Source of the DNA: Saccoglossus kowalevskii
Taxonomy: Eukaryota > Hemichordata > Enteropneusta > Harrimaniidae
NCBI RefSeq assembly: GCF_000003605.2
Contig: NW_003118071.1
Location: forward strand, 1-64,000
DNA: 64,000 nucleotides
Direction of reading: 5' to 3'
A program made the position numbers and the translations under genes. The notes under the pieces were generated by a model. The model did no database searches and was not told where the DNA came from. It saw only the letters and a list, made by a program, of their open reading frames with translations. This document shows, in pieces, positions 1 to 9,556 of this stretch. How positions within the stretch are numbered: position 1 is the first letter of the stretch; every line of letters starts with the position of its first letter.

Positions 1-4
1 CGCC
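1..4 (-). tRNA. tRNA 5' fragment at window edge
   Basis: Only the first four bases of a copy (minus strand GGCG) are inside the window. Confidence 0.6.
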
Positions 5-264
5 CTGGTCCACGAACTTGACCTTATCGTTTCGAACTCTCGGTACACTGTATGGACATTATTACGATCCCATATTGAGTGTCATTAGTTTCATCGACAC
101 AGTGATATTCCAATTTCCAGGTAATTTTCATTTTTAAAATGATAGCATGTTCCGATTTACTTGCAAATCATGCACCAGCCTGAAGAGAATTTCCCAACCC
201 AGGACGAGTACAAATAATGTAATTATCAAACAAGGAATTGTTCGGTGAAGCACGTAAATAAAAA

Positions 265-320
265 AGGCACCACTGAGATTCGAACTAGACAGGCGCTTTA
301 ATCAACTAAGGCATGGCGCC
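265..320 (-). pseudogene. tRNA-Thr copy with 18-nt deletion, older junction
   Basis: Lacks the 3' half of the anticodon arm, the variable loop and the 5' T stem. The join keeps the CT shared by both breakpoints, so it looks ancestral to the commoner form. Confidence 0.85.
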
Positions 321-591
321 CTGGTCACGAACTTTGACCTATCGTTTCGACCTATCGGTACACTGTATGGACATTATTACGATCCATATTGAGTGTCATT
401 AGTTTCATCGACACAGTGATATTCCAATTTCCAGGTAATTTTCATTTTTAAAATGATAGAATGTTCCGATTTACTTGCAAATCATGCACCAGCCTGAAGA
501 GAATTCTCCAACCCTGGACGAGTACCAATCATGAGTGTCAATAATGTAATTATCAAACAAGGAATTGTTCGGTGAAGCACCTAAATAAAAA

Positions 592-665
592 AGGCACCAT
601 TGAAATTCGAACTCAGGATCTCCTGTTTACTTGACTGGCGCTTTAACCAACTAAGCCATGGCGCC
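592..665 (-). pseudogene. Decayed tRNA-Thr copy
   Basis: U33 is A, position 29 is a mismatch, and the T stem has G53-U61 and a broken 49-65 pair. Unlikely to work. Confidence 0.75.
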
Positions 666-936
666 CTGGTCTCGAACTTTCACCTTTCATTTCGACCTCT
701 CGGTACACTGTGTGGACATTATTACGATCAATATTAAGTGTCATAAGTTTCGACGACACAGTGATACTCAAATTTCCAGGTAATTTTTATTTTTATAATG
801 ATAGCATGTTCCGATTTACTTGCATATCATCCACCAGCCTGAGGAGAATTTCCTAACACTGGACGAGTACCAATCATGAGTGTCAATAATGTAATTATCA
901 AACAAGGAATTGTTCGGTGAAGCACCTAAATAAAAA

Positions 937-1010
937 AGGTACCACTGAGATTCGAACTCAGGATTTCCTGTTTACTAGACAGGCGCTTTAACCAACTAAG
1001 CCACGTGGCC
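937..1010 (-). pseudogene. Decayed tRNA-Thr copy, acceptor stem broken
   Basis: 5' strand is GGCCACG and 3' end GGUACC, leaving several acceptor mismatches; anticodon AGU is intact. Confidence 0.7.
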
Positions 1011-1266
1011 CTGGTCACGAATTTGGACCTTTCGTTTCTACCTCTCGGTACACTGTGTGGACATTATTACGATCCATATTAAGTGTCATACGTTTCATCG
1101 ATACAGCGATATTCAAATTTCCAGGTAATTTTTATTTTTATAATGATAGCATGTTCCGATTTACTTGCATATCATCCACCAGCCTGAAGAGAATTTCCCA
1201 ACCCTGGACGAGTACAAATATGTAAATTATCAAACAAGAATTGTTCGGTGAGCACCTAAATAAAAA

Positions 1267-1322
1267 AGGCACAACTGAGATTCGAACTAGACAGGCGCTT
1301 TAATCAACTAAGCCATGGCGCC
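1267..1322 (-). pseudogene. tRNA-Thr copy with 18-nt deletion, older junction
   Basis: Same clean CT join as 265-320, with one extra change near the 3' acceptor strand. Confidence 0.85.
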
Positions 1323-1592
1323 CTGGTCACGAACTTTGACCTTTCGTTTCGACCTCTCGGTACACTGTGTGGACATTATTACGATCCATAATAAGTGTCA
1401 TAAGTTTCATCGACACAGTGATATTTCAATTTCAAGCTATTTTTATTTTTAAAACGATAGCATGTTCCGATTTACTTGCATATCATCCACCAGCCTAAGG
1501 AGAATTTCCCAACACTGGACGACTACCAATCATGAGTGTCAATAATGTAATTATCAAACAAGGAATTGTTCGGTGAAGCACCTAAATAAAAT

Positions 1593-1666
1593 AGGCACCA
1601 CTGAGATTCGAACTCAGGATCTCATGTTTACTAGACAGGCGCTTTAACCAACTAAGACATGGCGCC
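1593..1666 (-). tRNA. tRNA-Thr(AGU) variant
   Basis: C28-U42 mismatch and G10 to U weaken the anticodon and D stems. Terminator is T-A-T4. Same variant at 17299. Confidence 0.65.
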
Positions 1667-1738
1667 CTGGTCACGAATTTTGACCTTTCGTTTCTACCTC
1701 TCGGTACACTGTGTGGATATTATTACGATCCATATTAA

Positions 1739-1760
1739 GTGTCATACGTTTCATCGACAC
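1739..1760. repeat. Small inverted repeat in the spacer (example)
   Basis: GTGTC and GACAC flank a 12-nt loop, and the arms recur in nearly every spacer about 100 bp from the tRNA 5' end. The loop varies while the arms rarely do. It may form a hairpin; no function is evident. Confidence 0.45.
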
Positions 1761-1919
1761 AGTGTTATTCCAATTTCCAGGTAATTTTTATTTTTATAAT
1801 GATAGCATGTTCCGATTTACTTGCATGTCATCCACCAGCCTGAAGAGAATTTCCCAACCCTGGACGAGTACAAATAATGTAATTATCCAACAAGGAATTG
1901 TTCGGTGAAGCACCTAAAT

Positions 1920-1926
1920 AAAAAAA
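1920..1926 (-). terminator. Pol III T run of copy 1926-1999 (example)
   Basis: Seven T on the minus strand directly after C72; the first doubles as U73. Most copies have six. Rarer forms are T-A-T5, T-A-T4, runs of four, and a T-A-T-A-T3 form with no run of four. Confidence 0.85.
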
Positions 1927-1936
1927 GGCACCACTG

Positions 1937-1947
1937 AGATTCGAACT
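1937..1947 (-). promoter_or_regulatory. B box of tRNA copy 1926-1999 (example)
   Basis: Minus strand reads AGTTCGAATCT. Compared with the usual GGTTCGANTCC, the outer G52-C62 pair is A52-U62, so pairing is kept but the box is off consensus. This is nearly array-wide. Confidence 0.8.
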
Positions 1948-1980
1948 CAGGATCTCCTGTTTACTAGACAGGCGCTTTAA

Positions 1981-1992
1981 CCAACTAAGCCA
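1981..1992 (-). promoter_or_regulatory. A box of tRNA copy 1926-1999 (example)
   Basis: Minus strand reads TGGCTTAGTTGG, matching the Pol III A-box consensus TRGYNNARNNGG. The same box is kept in most full-length copies; A14, G18, G19 and G10 variants are flagged in their own entries. Confidence 0.85.
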
Positions 1993-2257
1993 TGGCGCCC
2001 TGATCACGAATTTTGACCTTTCGTTTCTACCTCTCGGTACACTGTGTGGATATTATTACGATCCATATTAAGTGTCATACGTTTCATCGACACAGTGTTA
2101 TTCCAATTTCCAGGTAATTTTTATTTTTATAATGATAGCATGTTCCAATTTACTTGCATGTCATCCACCAGCCTGAAGAGAATTTCCCAACCCTGGACGA
2201 GTACAAATAATGTAATTATCCAACAAGGAATTGTTCGGTGAAGCACCTAAATTAAAA

Positions 2258-2331
2258 AGGCGCCACTGAGATTCGAACTCAGGATCTCCTGTTTACTAGA
2301 CAGGCGCTTTAACCAACTAAGCCATGGCGCC
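2258..2331 (-). tRNA. tRNA-Thr-AGT: tRNA-Thr(AGU), all Watson-Crick acceptor
   Basis: 3' strand is UGGCGCC, so all seven acceptor pairs are Watson-Crick, unlike most copies (4-69 G-U). T run is five. Confidence 0.9.
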
Positions 2332-2677
2332 CTGATCACGAATTTTGACCTTTTGTTTCGACCTCTCGGTGCACTGTATGGACATGATTACGATCCATAA
2401 TAAGTGTCATAAGTTTCATCGACACAGTGATATTTCAATTTCCAAGCTATTTTTATTTTTAAAATGATAGCATGTTCCGATTTACTTGCATATCATCCAC
2501 CAGCCTAAGGAGAATTTCCCAACCCTGGACGAGTACCAATCATGAGTGTCAATAATATAATTATCAAAAAAGGAATTGTTCGGTGAAGCACCTAAATAAA
2601 AATAGGCACCACTGAGAGTCGAACTCAGGATCTCCTGTTTATTAGACAGGCGCTTTAACCAACTAAGCCATGGCACC
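2332..2677. repeat. AAU unit duplicated at 57667-58012 (offset 55,335)
   Basis: Both units share a TATCAAAAAAGG change next to the AAU tRNA, linking the two ends of the window. A close relative lies at 16356-16701. Confidence 0.75.
2604..2677 (-). tRNA. Thr-type tRNA with Ile anticodon AAU
   Basis: G35 to A makes the loop CUAAUAA. Stems are sound, U36-A37-A38 is kept, T loop is UUCGACU, terminator T-A-T5. GGUGCC acceptor. Confidence 0.8.
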
Positions 2678-2948
2678 CTGGTCACGAACTTTGACCTTTC
2701 GTTTCTACCTCGCGGTACACTGTGTGGACATTATTACGATCCATATTAAGTGTCATACGGCTCATCGACACAGTGATATTCAAATTTCCAGGTAATTTTT
2801 ATTTTTATAATGATAGCATGTTCCGATTTACTTGCATATCATCCACCAGCCTGAGGAGAATTTTCTAACACTGGACGAGTACCAATGATGAGTGTCAATA
2901 ATGTAATTATCAAACAAGGAATTGTTCGGTGAAGCACCTAAATAAAAA

Positions 2949-3022
2949 AGGCACCACTGAGATTCGAACTCAGGATCTCCTGTTTACTAGACAGGCGCTT
3001 TAACCAACAAAGCCATGGCGCC
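2949..3022 (-). tRNA. tRNA-Thr(AGU), A14U
   Basis: A14 is U, which would break the U8-A14 tertiary pair and weakens the A box; otherwise sound, GGCGCC. Confidence 0.75.
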
Positions 3023-3293
3023 CTGGTCACATCCTTTGACCTTTCGTTTCGACCTCTCGGTGCACTGTATGGACATGATTACGATCCATAATAAGTGTCA
3101 TAAGTTTCATCGACACAGTGATATTTCAATTTCCAAGCTATTTTTATTTTTAAAATGATAGCATGTTCCGATTTACTTGCATATCATCCACCAGCCTGAG
3201 GAGAATTTCCCAACACTGGACGACTACCAATCATGATTGTCAATAATGTAATTATCAAACAAGGAATTGTTCGGTGAAGCACCTAAATAAAAA

Positions 3294-3367
3294 AGGCACC
3301 ACTGAGATTCGAACTCAGGATCTCCTGTTTACTAGACAGGCGCTTTAACCAACTAAGCCATGGCACC
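3294..3367 (-). tRNA. tRNA-Thr-AGT: tRNA-Thr(AGU)
   Basis: Sound copy with GGUGCC acceptor. Confidence 0.88.
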
Positions 3368-3638
3368 CTGATCACGAACTTTGACCTTTCGTTTCTAACT
3401 CTCGGTACACTGTGTGGACATTATTACGATGCATATTAAGTGTCATACGTTTCATCGACACAGAGATATTCAAATTTCCAGGTAATTTTTATTTTTATAA
3501 TGATAGCATGTTCCGATTTACTTGCATATCATCCACCAGCCTGAGGAGAATTTTCTGACACTGGACGAGCACCAATCATGAGTGTCAATAATGTAATTAT
3601 CAAACAAGGAATTGTTCGGTGAAGCACCTAAATAAAAA

Positions 3639-3712
3639 AGGCACCACTGAGATTCGAACTCAGGATCTCCTGTTTACTAGACAGGCGCTTTAACCAACTA
3701 AGCCATGGCACC
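3639..3712 (-). tRNA. tRNA-Thr-AGT: tRNA-Thr(AGU)
   Basis: Sound copy with GGUGCC acceptor. Confidence 0.88.
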
Positions 3713-3949
3713 CTGGTCACGAACTTTGATCTTTCGTTTCTAACTCTCGGTGCACTGTATGAACATGATTACGATCCATAATAAGTGTCATAAGTTTCAT
3801 CGACACAGTGATATTTCAATTTCCAAGCTATTTTTATTTTTAAAATGATAGCATGTTCCGATTTACTTGCATATCATCCACCAGCCTAAGGAGAATTTCC
3901 CAACCCCGGACGAGTACCAATCATGAGTGTCAATAATGTAATTATCAAA

Positions 3950-3967
3950 CAACTAAGCCATGGCGCC
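3950..3967 (-). pseudogene. 18-nt tRNA remnant
   Basis: A deletion between two CAA triplets removed the spacer end, the T run and tRNA positions from about 18 onward; only the first 18 nt remain. Confidence 0.75.
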
Positions 3968-4225
3968 CTGGTCACGAATTTTGACCTTTCGTTTCTACCT
4001 CTCGCTACACTCTGTGGATATTATTACGATCCATATTAAGTGTCATACGTTTCATCGACACAGTGATATTCCAATTTCCAGGTAATTTTTATTTTTATAA
4101 TGACAGCATGTTCCGATTTACTTGCATATCATTCACCAGCCTGAAGAGAATTTCCCAACCCAGGACGAGTACAAATAATGTAATTATCAAACAAGGAATT
4201 GTTCGGTGAAGCACCTAAATAAAAA

Positions 4226-4299
4226 AGGCACCACTGAGATTCGAACTCAGGATCTCCTGTTTACTAGACAGGCGCTTTAACCAACAAAGCCATGGCGCC
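4226..4299 (-). tRNA. tRNA-Thr(AGU), A14U
   Basis: As 2949-3022. Member of the remnant-then-A14U pair also seen at 9557/9833 and 48051/48327. Confidence 0.75.
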
Positions 4300-4570
4300 C
4301 TGGTCACATCCTTTGACCTTTCGTTTCGACCTCTCGGTGCACTGTATGGACATGATTACGATCCATAATAAGTGTCATAAGTTTCATCGACACAGTGATA
4401 TTTCAATTTCCAAGCTATTTTTATTTTTAAAATGATAGCATGTTCCGATTTACTTGCATATCATCCACCAGCCTGAGGAGAATTTCCCAACACTGGACGA
4501 CTACCAATCATGATTGTCAATAATGTAATTATCAAACAAGGAATTGTTCGGTGAAGCACCTAAATAAAAA

Positions 4571-4644
4571 AGGCACCACTGAGATTCAAACTCAGGATCT
4601 CCTGTTTACTAGACTGGCGCTTTTACCAACTAAGCCATGGCGCC
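4571..4644 (-). pseudogene. tRNA-Thr copy with C56U
   Basis: C56 to U breaks the G19-C56 pair and the B box core; position 29 is also mismatched. Confidence 0.75.
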
Positions 4645-4902
4645 CTGGTCACGAACTTTGCACTTTCGCTTCGAAATCTCGGTACACTGTATGGACATTA
4701 TTACGATCCATAATAAGTGTCATAAGTTTCATCGACACAGTGATATTTCAATTTCCAGGTTATTTTTATTTTTAAAATGATAGCATGTTCCGATTTACTT
4801 GCATATCATCCACCAGCCTAAAGAGAATTTCCCAACCCTGGACGAGTACAAATAATGTAATTATCAAACAAGGAATTGTTCGGTGAAGCACCTAAATAAA
4901 AA

Positions 4903-4976
4903 AGGCAACACTGAAATTCGAACTCAGGATCTCCTGTTTACTAGACAGGCGCTTTAACCAACTAACCCATGACGCC
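4903..4976 (-). pseudogene. Decayed tRNA-Thr copy, acceptor and D stem
   Basis: Acceptor strands GGCGUC and UGUUGCC mispair, C11 is G, and G53-U61 is a wobble. Confidence 0.7.
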
Positions 4977-5247
4977 CTGGTCACGAAATTTGACCTTTCG
5001 TTTCGACCTCTCGGTGAACTGTATGGACATGATTACGATCCATAATTAGTGTCATAAGTTTCATCGACACAGTGACATTTCAATTGCCAGGTTATTTTTA
5101 TTTTTAAAATGATATCATGTTCCGATTTACTTGCATATCATCCACCAGCCTAAAGAGAATTTCCCAACCCTGGACGAGTACCAATCATGAGTGTCAATAA
5201 TGTAATTATCAAACAAGGAATTGTTCGGTGAAGCACCTAAATAAAAA

Positions 5248-5321
5248 AGGCACCACTGAAATTCGAACTCAGGATCTCCTGTTTACTTGACTGGCGCTTT
5301 AACCAACTAAGCCATGGCGCC
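5248..5321 (-). pseudogene. tRNA-Thr copy with U33A
   Basis: Loop CAAGUAA lacks the invariant U33; position 29 mismatched and G53-U61. Same type at 592, 31067 and 53224. Confidence 0.75.
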
Positions 5322-5592
5322 CTGGTGTCGAACTTTGACCTTTCGTTTCGACCTCTCGGTACACTGTGTGGATATTATTACGATCAATATTAAGTGTCAT
5401 AAGTTTCGACGACACAGTGATACTCAAATTTCCAGGTAATTTTTATTTTTATAATGATAGCATGTTCCGATTTACTTGCATATCATCCACCAGCGTGAGG
5501 AGAATTTCCTAACACTGAACGAGTACCAATCATGAGTGTCAATAATGTAATTATCAAACAAGGAATTGTTCGGTGAAGCACCTAAATATAAA

Positions 5593-5666
5593 AGGCACCA
5601 CTGAGAGTCGAACTCAGGATCTCCTGTTTACTAGACAGGCGCTTTAACCAACTAAGCCATGGCGCC
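5593..5666 (-). tRNA. tRNA-Thr-AGT: tRNA-Thr(AGU)
   Basis: Sound, GGCGCC, T loop UUCGACU; T run is only four including U73, so termination may be weaker. Confidence 0.83.
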
Positions 5667-5937
5667 CTGGTCACGAACTTTGACCTATCGTTTCGACCAC
5701 TCGGTGCACTTTATGGACATGATTACGATCCATAATAAGTGTCATAAGTTTCATCGACACAGTGATATTTCAATTGCCAGGTTATTTTTATTTTTAAAAT
5801 GATAGCATGTTCCGATTTACTTGCATATCATCCCCCAGCCTAAAGAGAATTTCCCAACCCTGGACGAGTACCAATCATGAGTGTCAATAATGTAATTATC
5901 AAACAAAGATTTGTTCGGTGAAGTACCTAAATAAAAA

Positions 5938-6011
5938 AGGCACCACTGAGAGTCGAAATCAGGATCTCCTGTTTACAAGACAGGCGCTTTAACCAACTAA
6001 GCCATGGCGCC
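5938..6011 (-). tRNA. tRNA-Thr(UGU) variant
   Basis: A34 to U gives a different Thr anticodon that would read ACA/ACG. G53 is U, breaking the last T-stem pair. Confidence 0.7.
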
Positions 6012-6282
6012 CTGGTCACGAAATTTGACCTTTCGTTTCGACCTCTCGGTGCACTGTATGGACATGATTACGATCCATAATAAGTGTCATAAGTTTCATC
6101 GACACAGTGACATTTCAATTGCCAGGTTATTTTTATTTTTAAAATGATAGCATGTTCCGATTTACTTGCATATCATCCACCTGCCTAAAGTAAATTTCCC
6201 AACCCTGGACGAGTACCAATCATGAGTGTCAATAATGTAATTATCAAACAAGGAATTGTTCGGTGAAGCACCTAAATAAAAA

Positions 6283-6356
6283 AGGCACCACTGAGATTCA
6301 AACTCAGGATCTCCTGTTTACTAGACTGGCGCTTTTACCAACTAAGCCATGGCGCC
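6283..6356 (-). pseudogene. tRNA-Thr copy with C56U
   Basis: Same sequence as 4571-4644; duplicated 1,712 bp away. Confidence 0.75.
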
Positions 6357-6614
6357 CTGGTCACGAACTTTGCACTTTCGCTTCGAAATCTCGGTACACT
6401 GTATGGACATTATTACGATCCATAATAAGTGTCATAAGTTTCATCGACACAGTGATATTTCAATTTCCAGGTTATTTTTATTTTTAAAATGATAGCATGT
6501 TCCGATTTACTTGCATATCATCCACCAGCCTAAAGAGAATTTCCCAACCCTGGACGAGTACAAATAATGTAATTATCAAACAAGGAATTGTTCGGTGAAG
6601 CACCTAAATAAAAA

Positions 6615-6688
6615 AGGCAACACTGAAATTCGAACTCAGGATCTCCTGTTTACTAGACAGGCGCTTTAACCAACTAACCCATGACGCC
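6615..6688 (-). pseudogene. Decayed tRNA-Thr copy, acceptor and D stem
   Basis: Same as 4903-4976, again at a 1,712-bp offset. Confidence 0.7.
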
Positions 6689-6959
6689 CTGGTCACGAAA
6701 TTTGACCTTTCGTTTCGACCTCTCGGTACACTGTATGGACATTATTACGATCCATATTAAGTGTCATACGTTTCATCGACACAGAGATATTCAAATTTCC
6801 AGGTAATTTTTATTTTTATAATGATAGCATGTTCCGATTTACTTGCATATCATCCACCAGCCTGAGGAGAATTTTCTGACACTGGACGAGCACCAATCAT
6901 GAGTGTCAATAATGTAATTATCAAACAAGGAATTGTTCGGTGAAGCACCTAAATAAAAA

Positions 6960-7033
6960 AGGCACCACTGAGATTCGAACTCAGGATCTCCTGTTTACTA
7001 GACAGGCGCTTTAACCAACTAAGCCATGGCACC
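6960..7033 (-). tRNA. tRNA-Thr-AGT: tRNA-Thr(AGU)
   Basis: Sound, GGUGCC. Confidence 0.88.
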
Positions 7034-7292
7034 CTGGTCACGAACTTTGACCTTTCGTTTCTAACTCTCGGTGCACTGTATGAACATGATTACGATCCAT
7101 AATAAGTGTCATAAGTTTCATCGACACAGTGATATTTCAATTTCCAAGCTATTTTTATTTTTAAAATGATAGCATGTTCCGATTTACTTGCATATCATCC
7201 ACCAGCCTAAAGAGAATTTCCAAACCCTGGACGAGTACAAATAATGTAATTATCAAACAAAGAATTGTTCGGTGAAGCACCTAAATAAAAAT

Positions 7293-7366
7293 AGGCACCA
7301 CTGACAGTCGAACTCAGGATCTCCTGTTTACAAGACAGGCGCTTTAACCAACTAAGCCATGGCACC
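7293..7366 (-). tRNA. tRNA-Thr(UGU) variant
   Basis: Loop CUUGUAA; 53-61 is G-G. Terminator T-A-T5. GGUGCC. Confidence 0.7.
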
Positions 7367-7637
7367 CTGGTCACGAACTTTGACCTTTCGTTTCTAACTC
7401 TCGGTACACTGTGTGGACATTATTACGATCCATATTAAGTGTCATACGTTTCATCGACCCAGAGATATTCAAATTTCCAGGTAATTTTTATTTTTATAAT
7501 GATAGCATGTTCCGATTTACTTGCATATCATCCACCAGCCTGAGGAGAATTTTCTGACACTGGACGAGCACCAATCATGAGTGTCAATAATGTAATTATC
7601 AAACAAGGAATTGTTCGGTGAAGCACCTAAATAAAAA

Positions 7638-7711
7638 AGGCACCACTGAGATTCGAACTCAGGATCTCCTGTTTACTAGACAGGCGCTTTAACCAACTAA
7701 GCCATGGCACC
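7638..7711 (-). tRNA. tRNA-Thr-AGT: tRNA-Thr(AGU)
   Basis: Sound, GGUGCC. Confidence 0.88.
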
Positions 7712-7972
7712 CTGGTCACGAACTTTGACCTTTCGTTTCTAACTCTCGGTGCACTGTATGAACATGATTACGATCCATAATAAGTGTCATAAGTTTTCAT
7801 CGACACAGTGATATTTCAATTTCCAAGCTATTTTTTATTTTTAAAATGATAGCATGTTCCGATTTACTTGCATATCATCCACCAGCCTAAAGAGAATTTC
7901 CAAACCCTGGACGAGTACAAACAATGTAATTATCAAACAAAGAATTGTTCGGTGAAGCACCTAAATAAAAAT

Positions 7973-8046
7973 AGGCACCACTGACAGTCGAACTCAGGAT
8001 CTCCTGTTTACAAGACAGGCGCTTTAACCAACTAAGCCATGACGCC
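7973..8046 (-). tRNA. tRNA-Thr(UGU) variant
   Basis: As 7293-7366 but with GGCGUC acceptor strand, which mispairs at position 5. Confidence 0.65.
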
Positions 8047-8283
8047 CTGGTCACGAATTTTGACCTTTCGTTTCTACCTCTCGGTACACTGTGTGGACAT
8101 TATTACGATCCATATTAAGTGTCATACGTTTCATCGACACAGTGATATTTCAATTGCCAGGTTATTTTTATTTTTAAAATGATAGCATGTTTCGATTTAT
8201 TTGCATATCATCCACCAGCCTAAAGAGAATTTCCCAACCCTGGACGAGTACCAATCATGAGTGTCAATAATGTAATTATCAAA

Positions 8284-8301
8284 CAACTAAGCCATGGCGC
8301 C
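8284..8301 (-). pseudogene. 18-nt tRNA remnant
   Basis: Same CAA-CAA join as 3950-3967. Confidence 0.75.
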
Positions 8302-8572
8302 CTGGTCACGAATTTTGACCTTTCGTTTCTACCTCTCGGTACACTGTGTGGATATTATTACGATCCATATTAAGTGTCATACGTTTCATCGACACAGTGA
8401 TATTCCAATTTCCAGGTAATTTTTATTTTTATAATGATAGCATGTTCCGATTTACTTGCATATCATCCACCAGCCTAAGGAGAATTTCCCAACACTGGAC
8501 GACTACCAATCATGAGTGTCAATAATGTAATTATCAAACAAGGAATTGTTCGGTGAAGCGCCTAAATAAAAA

Positions 8573-8628
8573 ATTCACCACTGAGATTCGAAATAGACAG
8601 GCGCTTTAATCAACTAAGCCATGGCGCC
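8573..8628 (-). pseudogene. tRNA-Thr copy with 18-nt deletion
   Basis: 3' acceptor end is UGGUGAA, a subtype shared with 26390, 47068 and 52552. Confidence 0.85.
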
Positions 8629-8899
8629 TTGGTCACGAACTTTAACCTTTCGTTTCGACCTCTCGGTACACTGTGTGGACATTATTACGATCCATAATAA
8701 GTGTCATAAGTTTCATCGACACAGTGATATTTCAATTTCCAAGCTATTTTTATTTTTAAAATGATAGCATGTTCCGATTTACTTGCATATCATCCACCAG
8801 CCTAAGGAGAATTTCCCAACACTGGACGACTACCAATCATGAGTGTCAATAATGTAATTATCAAACAAGGAATTGTTCGGTGAAGCACCTAAATAAAAA

Positions 8900-8973
8900 A
8901 GGCACCACTGAGATTCGAACTCAGGATCTCCTGTTTACTAGACAGGCGCTTTAACCAACTAAGCCATGGCACC
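8900..8973 (-). tRNA. tRNA-Thr-AGT: tRNA-Thr(AGU)
   Basis: Sound, GGUGCC. Confidence 0.88.
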
Positions 8974-9244
8974 CTGGTCACGAACTTTGACCTTTCGTTT
9001 CTAACTCTCGGTACACTGTGTGGACATTATTACGATCCATATTAAGTGTCATACGTTTCATCGACACAGAGATATTCAAATTTCCAGGTAATTTTTATTT
9101 TTATAATGATAGCATGTTCCGATTTACTTGCATATCATCCACCAGCCTGAGGAGAATTTTCTGACACTGGACGAGCACCAATCATGAGTGTCAATAATGT
9201 AATTATCAAACAAGGAATTGTTCGGTGAAGCACCTAAATAAAAA

Positions 9245-9319
9245 AGGCACCACTGAGATATCGAACTCAGGATCTCCTGTTTACTAGACAGGCGCTTTAA
9301 CCAACTAAGCCATGGCACC
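9245..9319 (-). pseudogene. tRNA-Thr copy with T-loop insertion
   Basis: One extra base makes an eight-base T loop; the B box spacing is altered. Its partner at 47740 lacks the insertion. Confidence 0.75.
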
Positions 9320-9556
9320 CTGGTCACGAACTTTGACCTTTCGTTTCTAACTCTCGGTGCACTGTATGAACATGATTACGATCCATAATAAGTGTCATAA
9401 GTTTCATCGACACAGTGATATTTCAATTTCCAAGCTATTTTTATTTTTAAAATGATAGCATGTTCCGATTTACTTGCATATCATCCACCAGCCTAAGGAG
9501 AATTTCCCAACCCCGGACGAGTACCAATCATGAGTGTCAATAATGTAATTATCAAA

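Larger units (their letters stand above)
1926..1999 (-). tRNA. tRNA-Thr-AGT: tRNA-Thr(AGU)
   Basis: Reference copy for this window: GGCGCC acceptor, D stem GCUU/AAGC, anticodon stem CCUGU/ACAGG, loop CUAGUAA (anticodon at 1963-1965), T stem CUGAG/CUCAG, T loop UUCGAAU. It would read ACU codons, and ACC after A34 to inosine editing. All key tertiary positions (U8, A14, G18, G19, U33, C56, A58) are present. Confidence 0.92.
1926..2258 (-). repeat. Example short-form unit: tRNA plus spacer
   Basis: This stretch shows the architecture of one short unit: tRNA at 1926-1999 and spacer at 2000-2258, up to the T run of the next copy. The spacer is AT-rich, shows no TATA-like box just upstream of the tRNA 5' end, and carries no second RNA gene that I can recognise. 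The same description holds for every spacer in the window; none contains a supportable gene. Confidence 0.85.
5350..6726. repeat. Block duplicated at 44194-45570 (offset 38,844)
   Basis: Four tRNA copies (ends 5666, 6011, 6356, 6688) recur in the same order at 44510, 44855, 45200, 45532, sharing a rare T53 copy and a C56U copy. Confidence 0.8.

Noticed and set aside
1711-1908. Recurrent plus-strand open frame of about 65 codons in the spacer (about 28 units, e.g. 1711-1908, 9619-9816, 20122-20319)
   Set aside because: It starts at GTG inside the repeat, is cut by stops or indels in most units, and matches no protein family I know. Its recurrence is explained by the tandem repeat.
2482-2685. 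Recurrent minus-strand open frame of about 67 codons running through the tRNA (e.g. 2482-2685, 9124-9327, 57817-58020)
   Set aside because: The first third is a translation of the tRNA gene itself, a well-known annotation artefact, and the rest is spacer.
4551-4775. Plus-strand 74-codon frames at 4551, 6263 and 62982
   Set aside because: They read the complement of a tRNA copy plus spacer and exist only in the C56U units where a stop is lost by chance.
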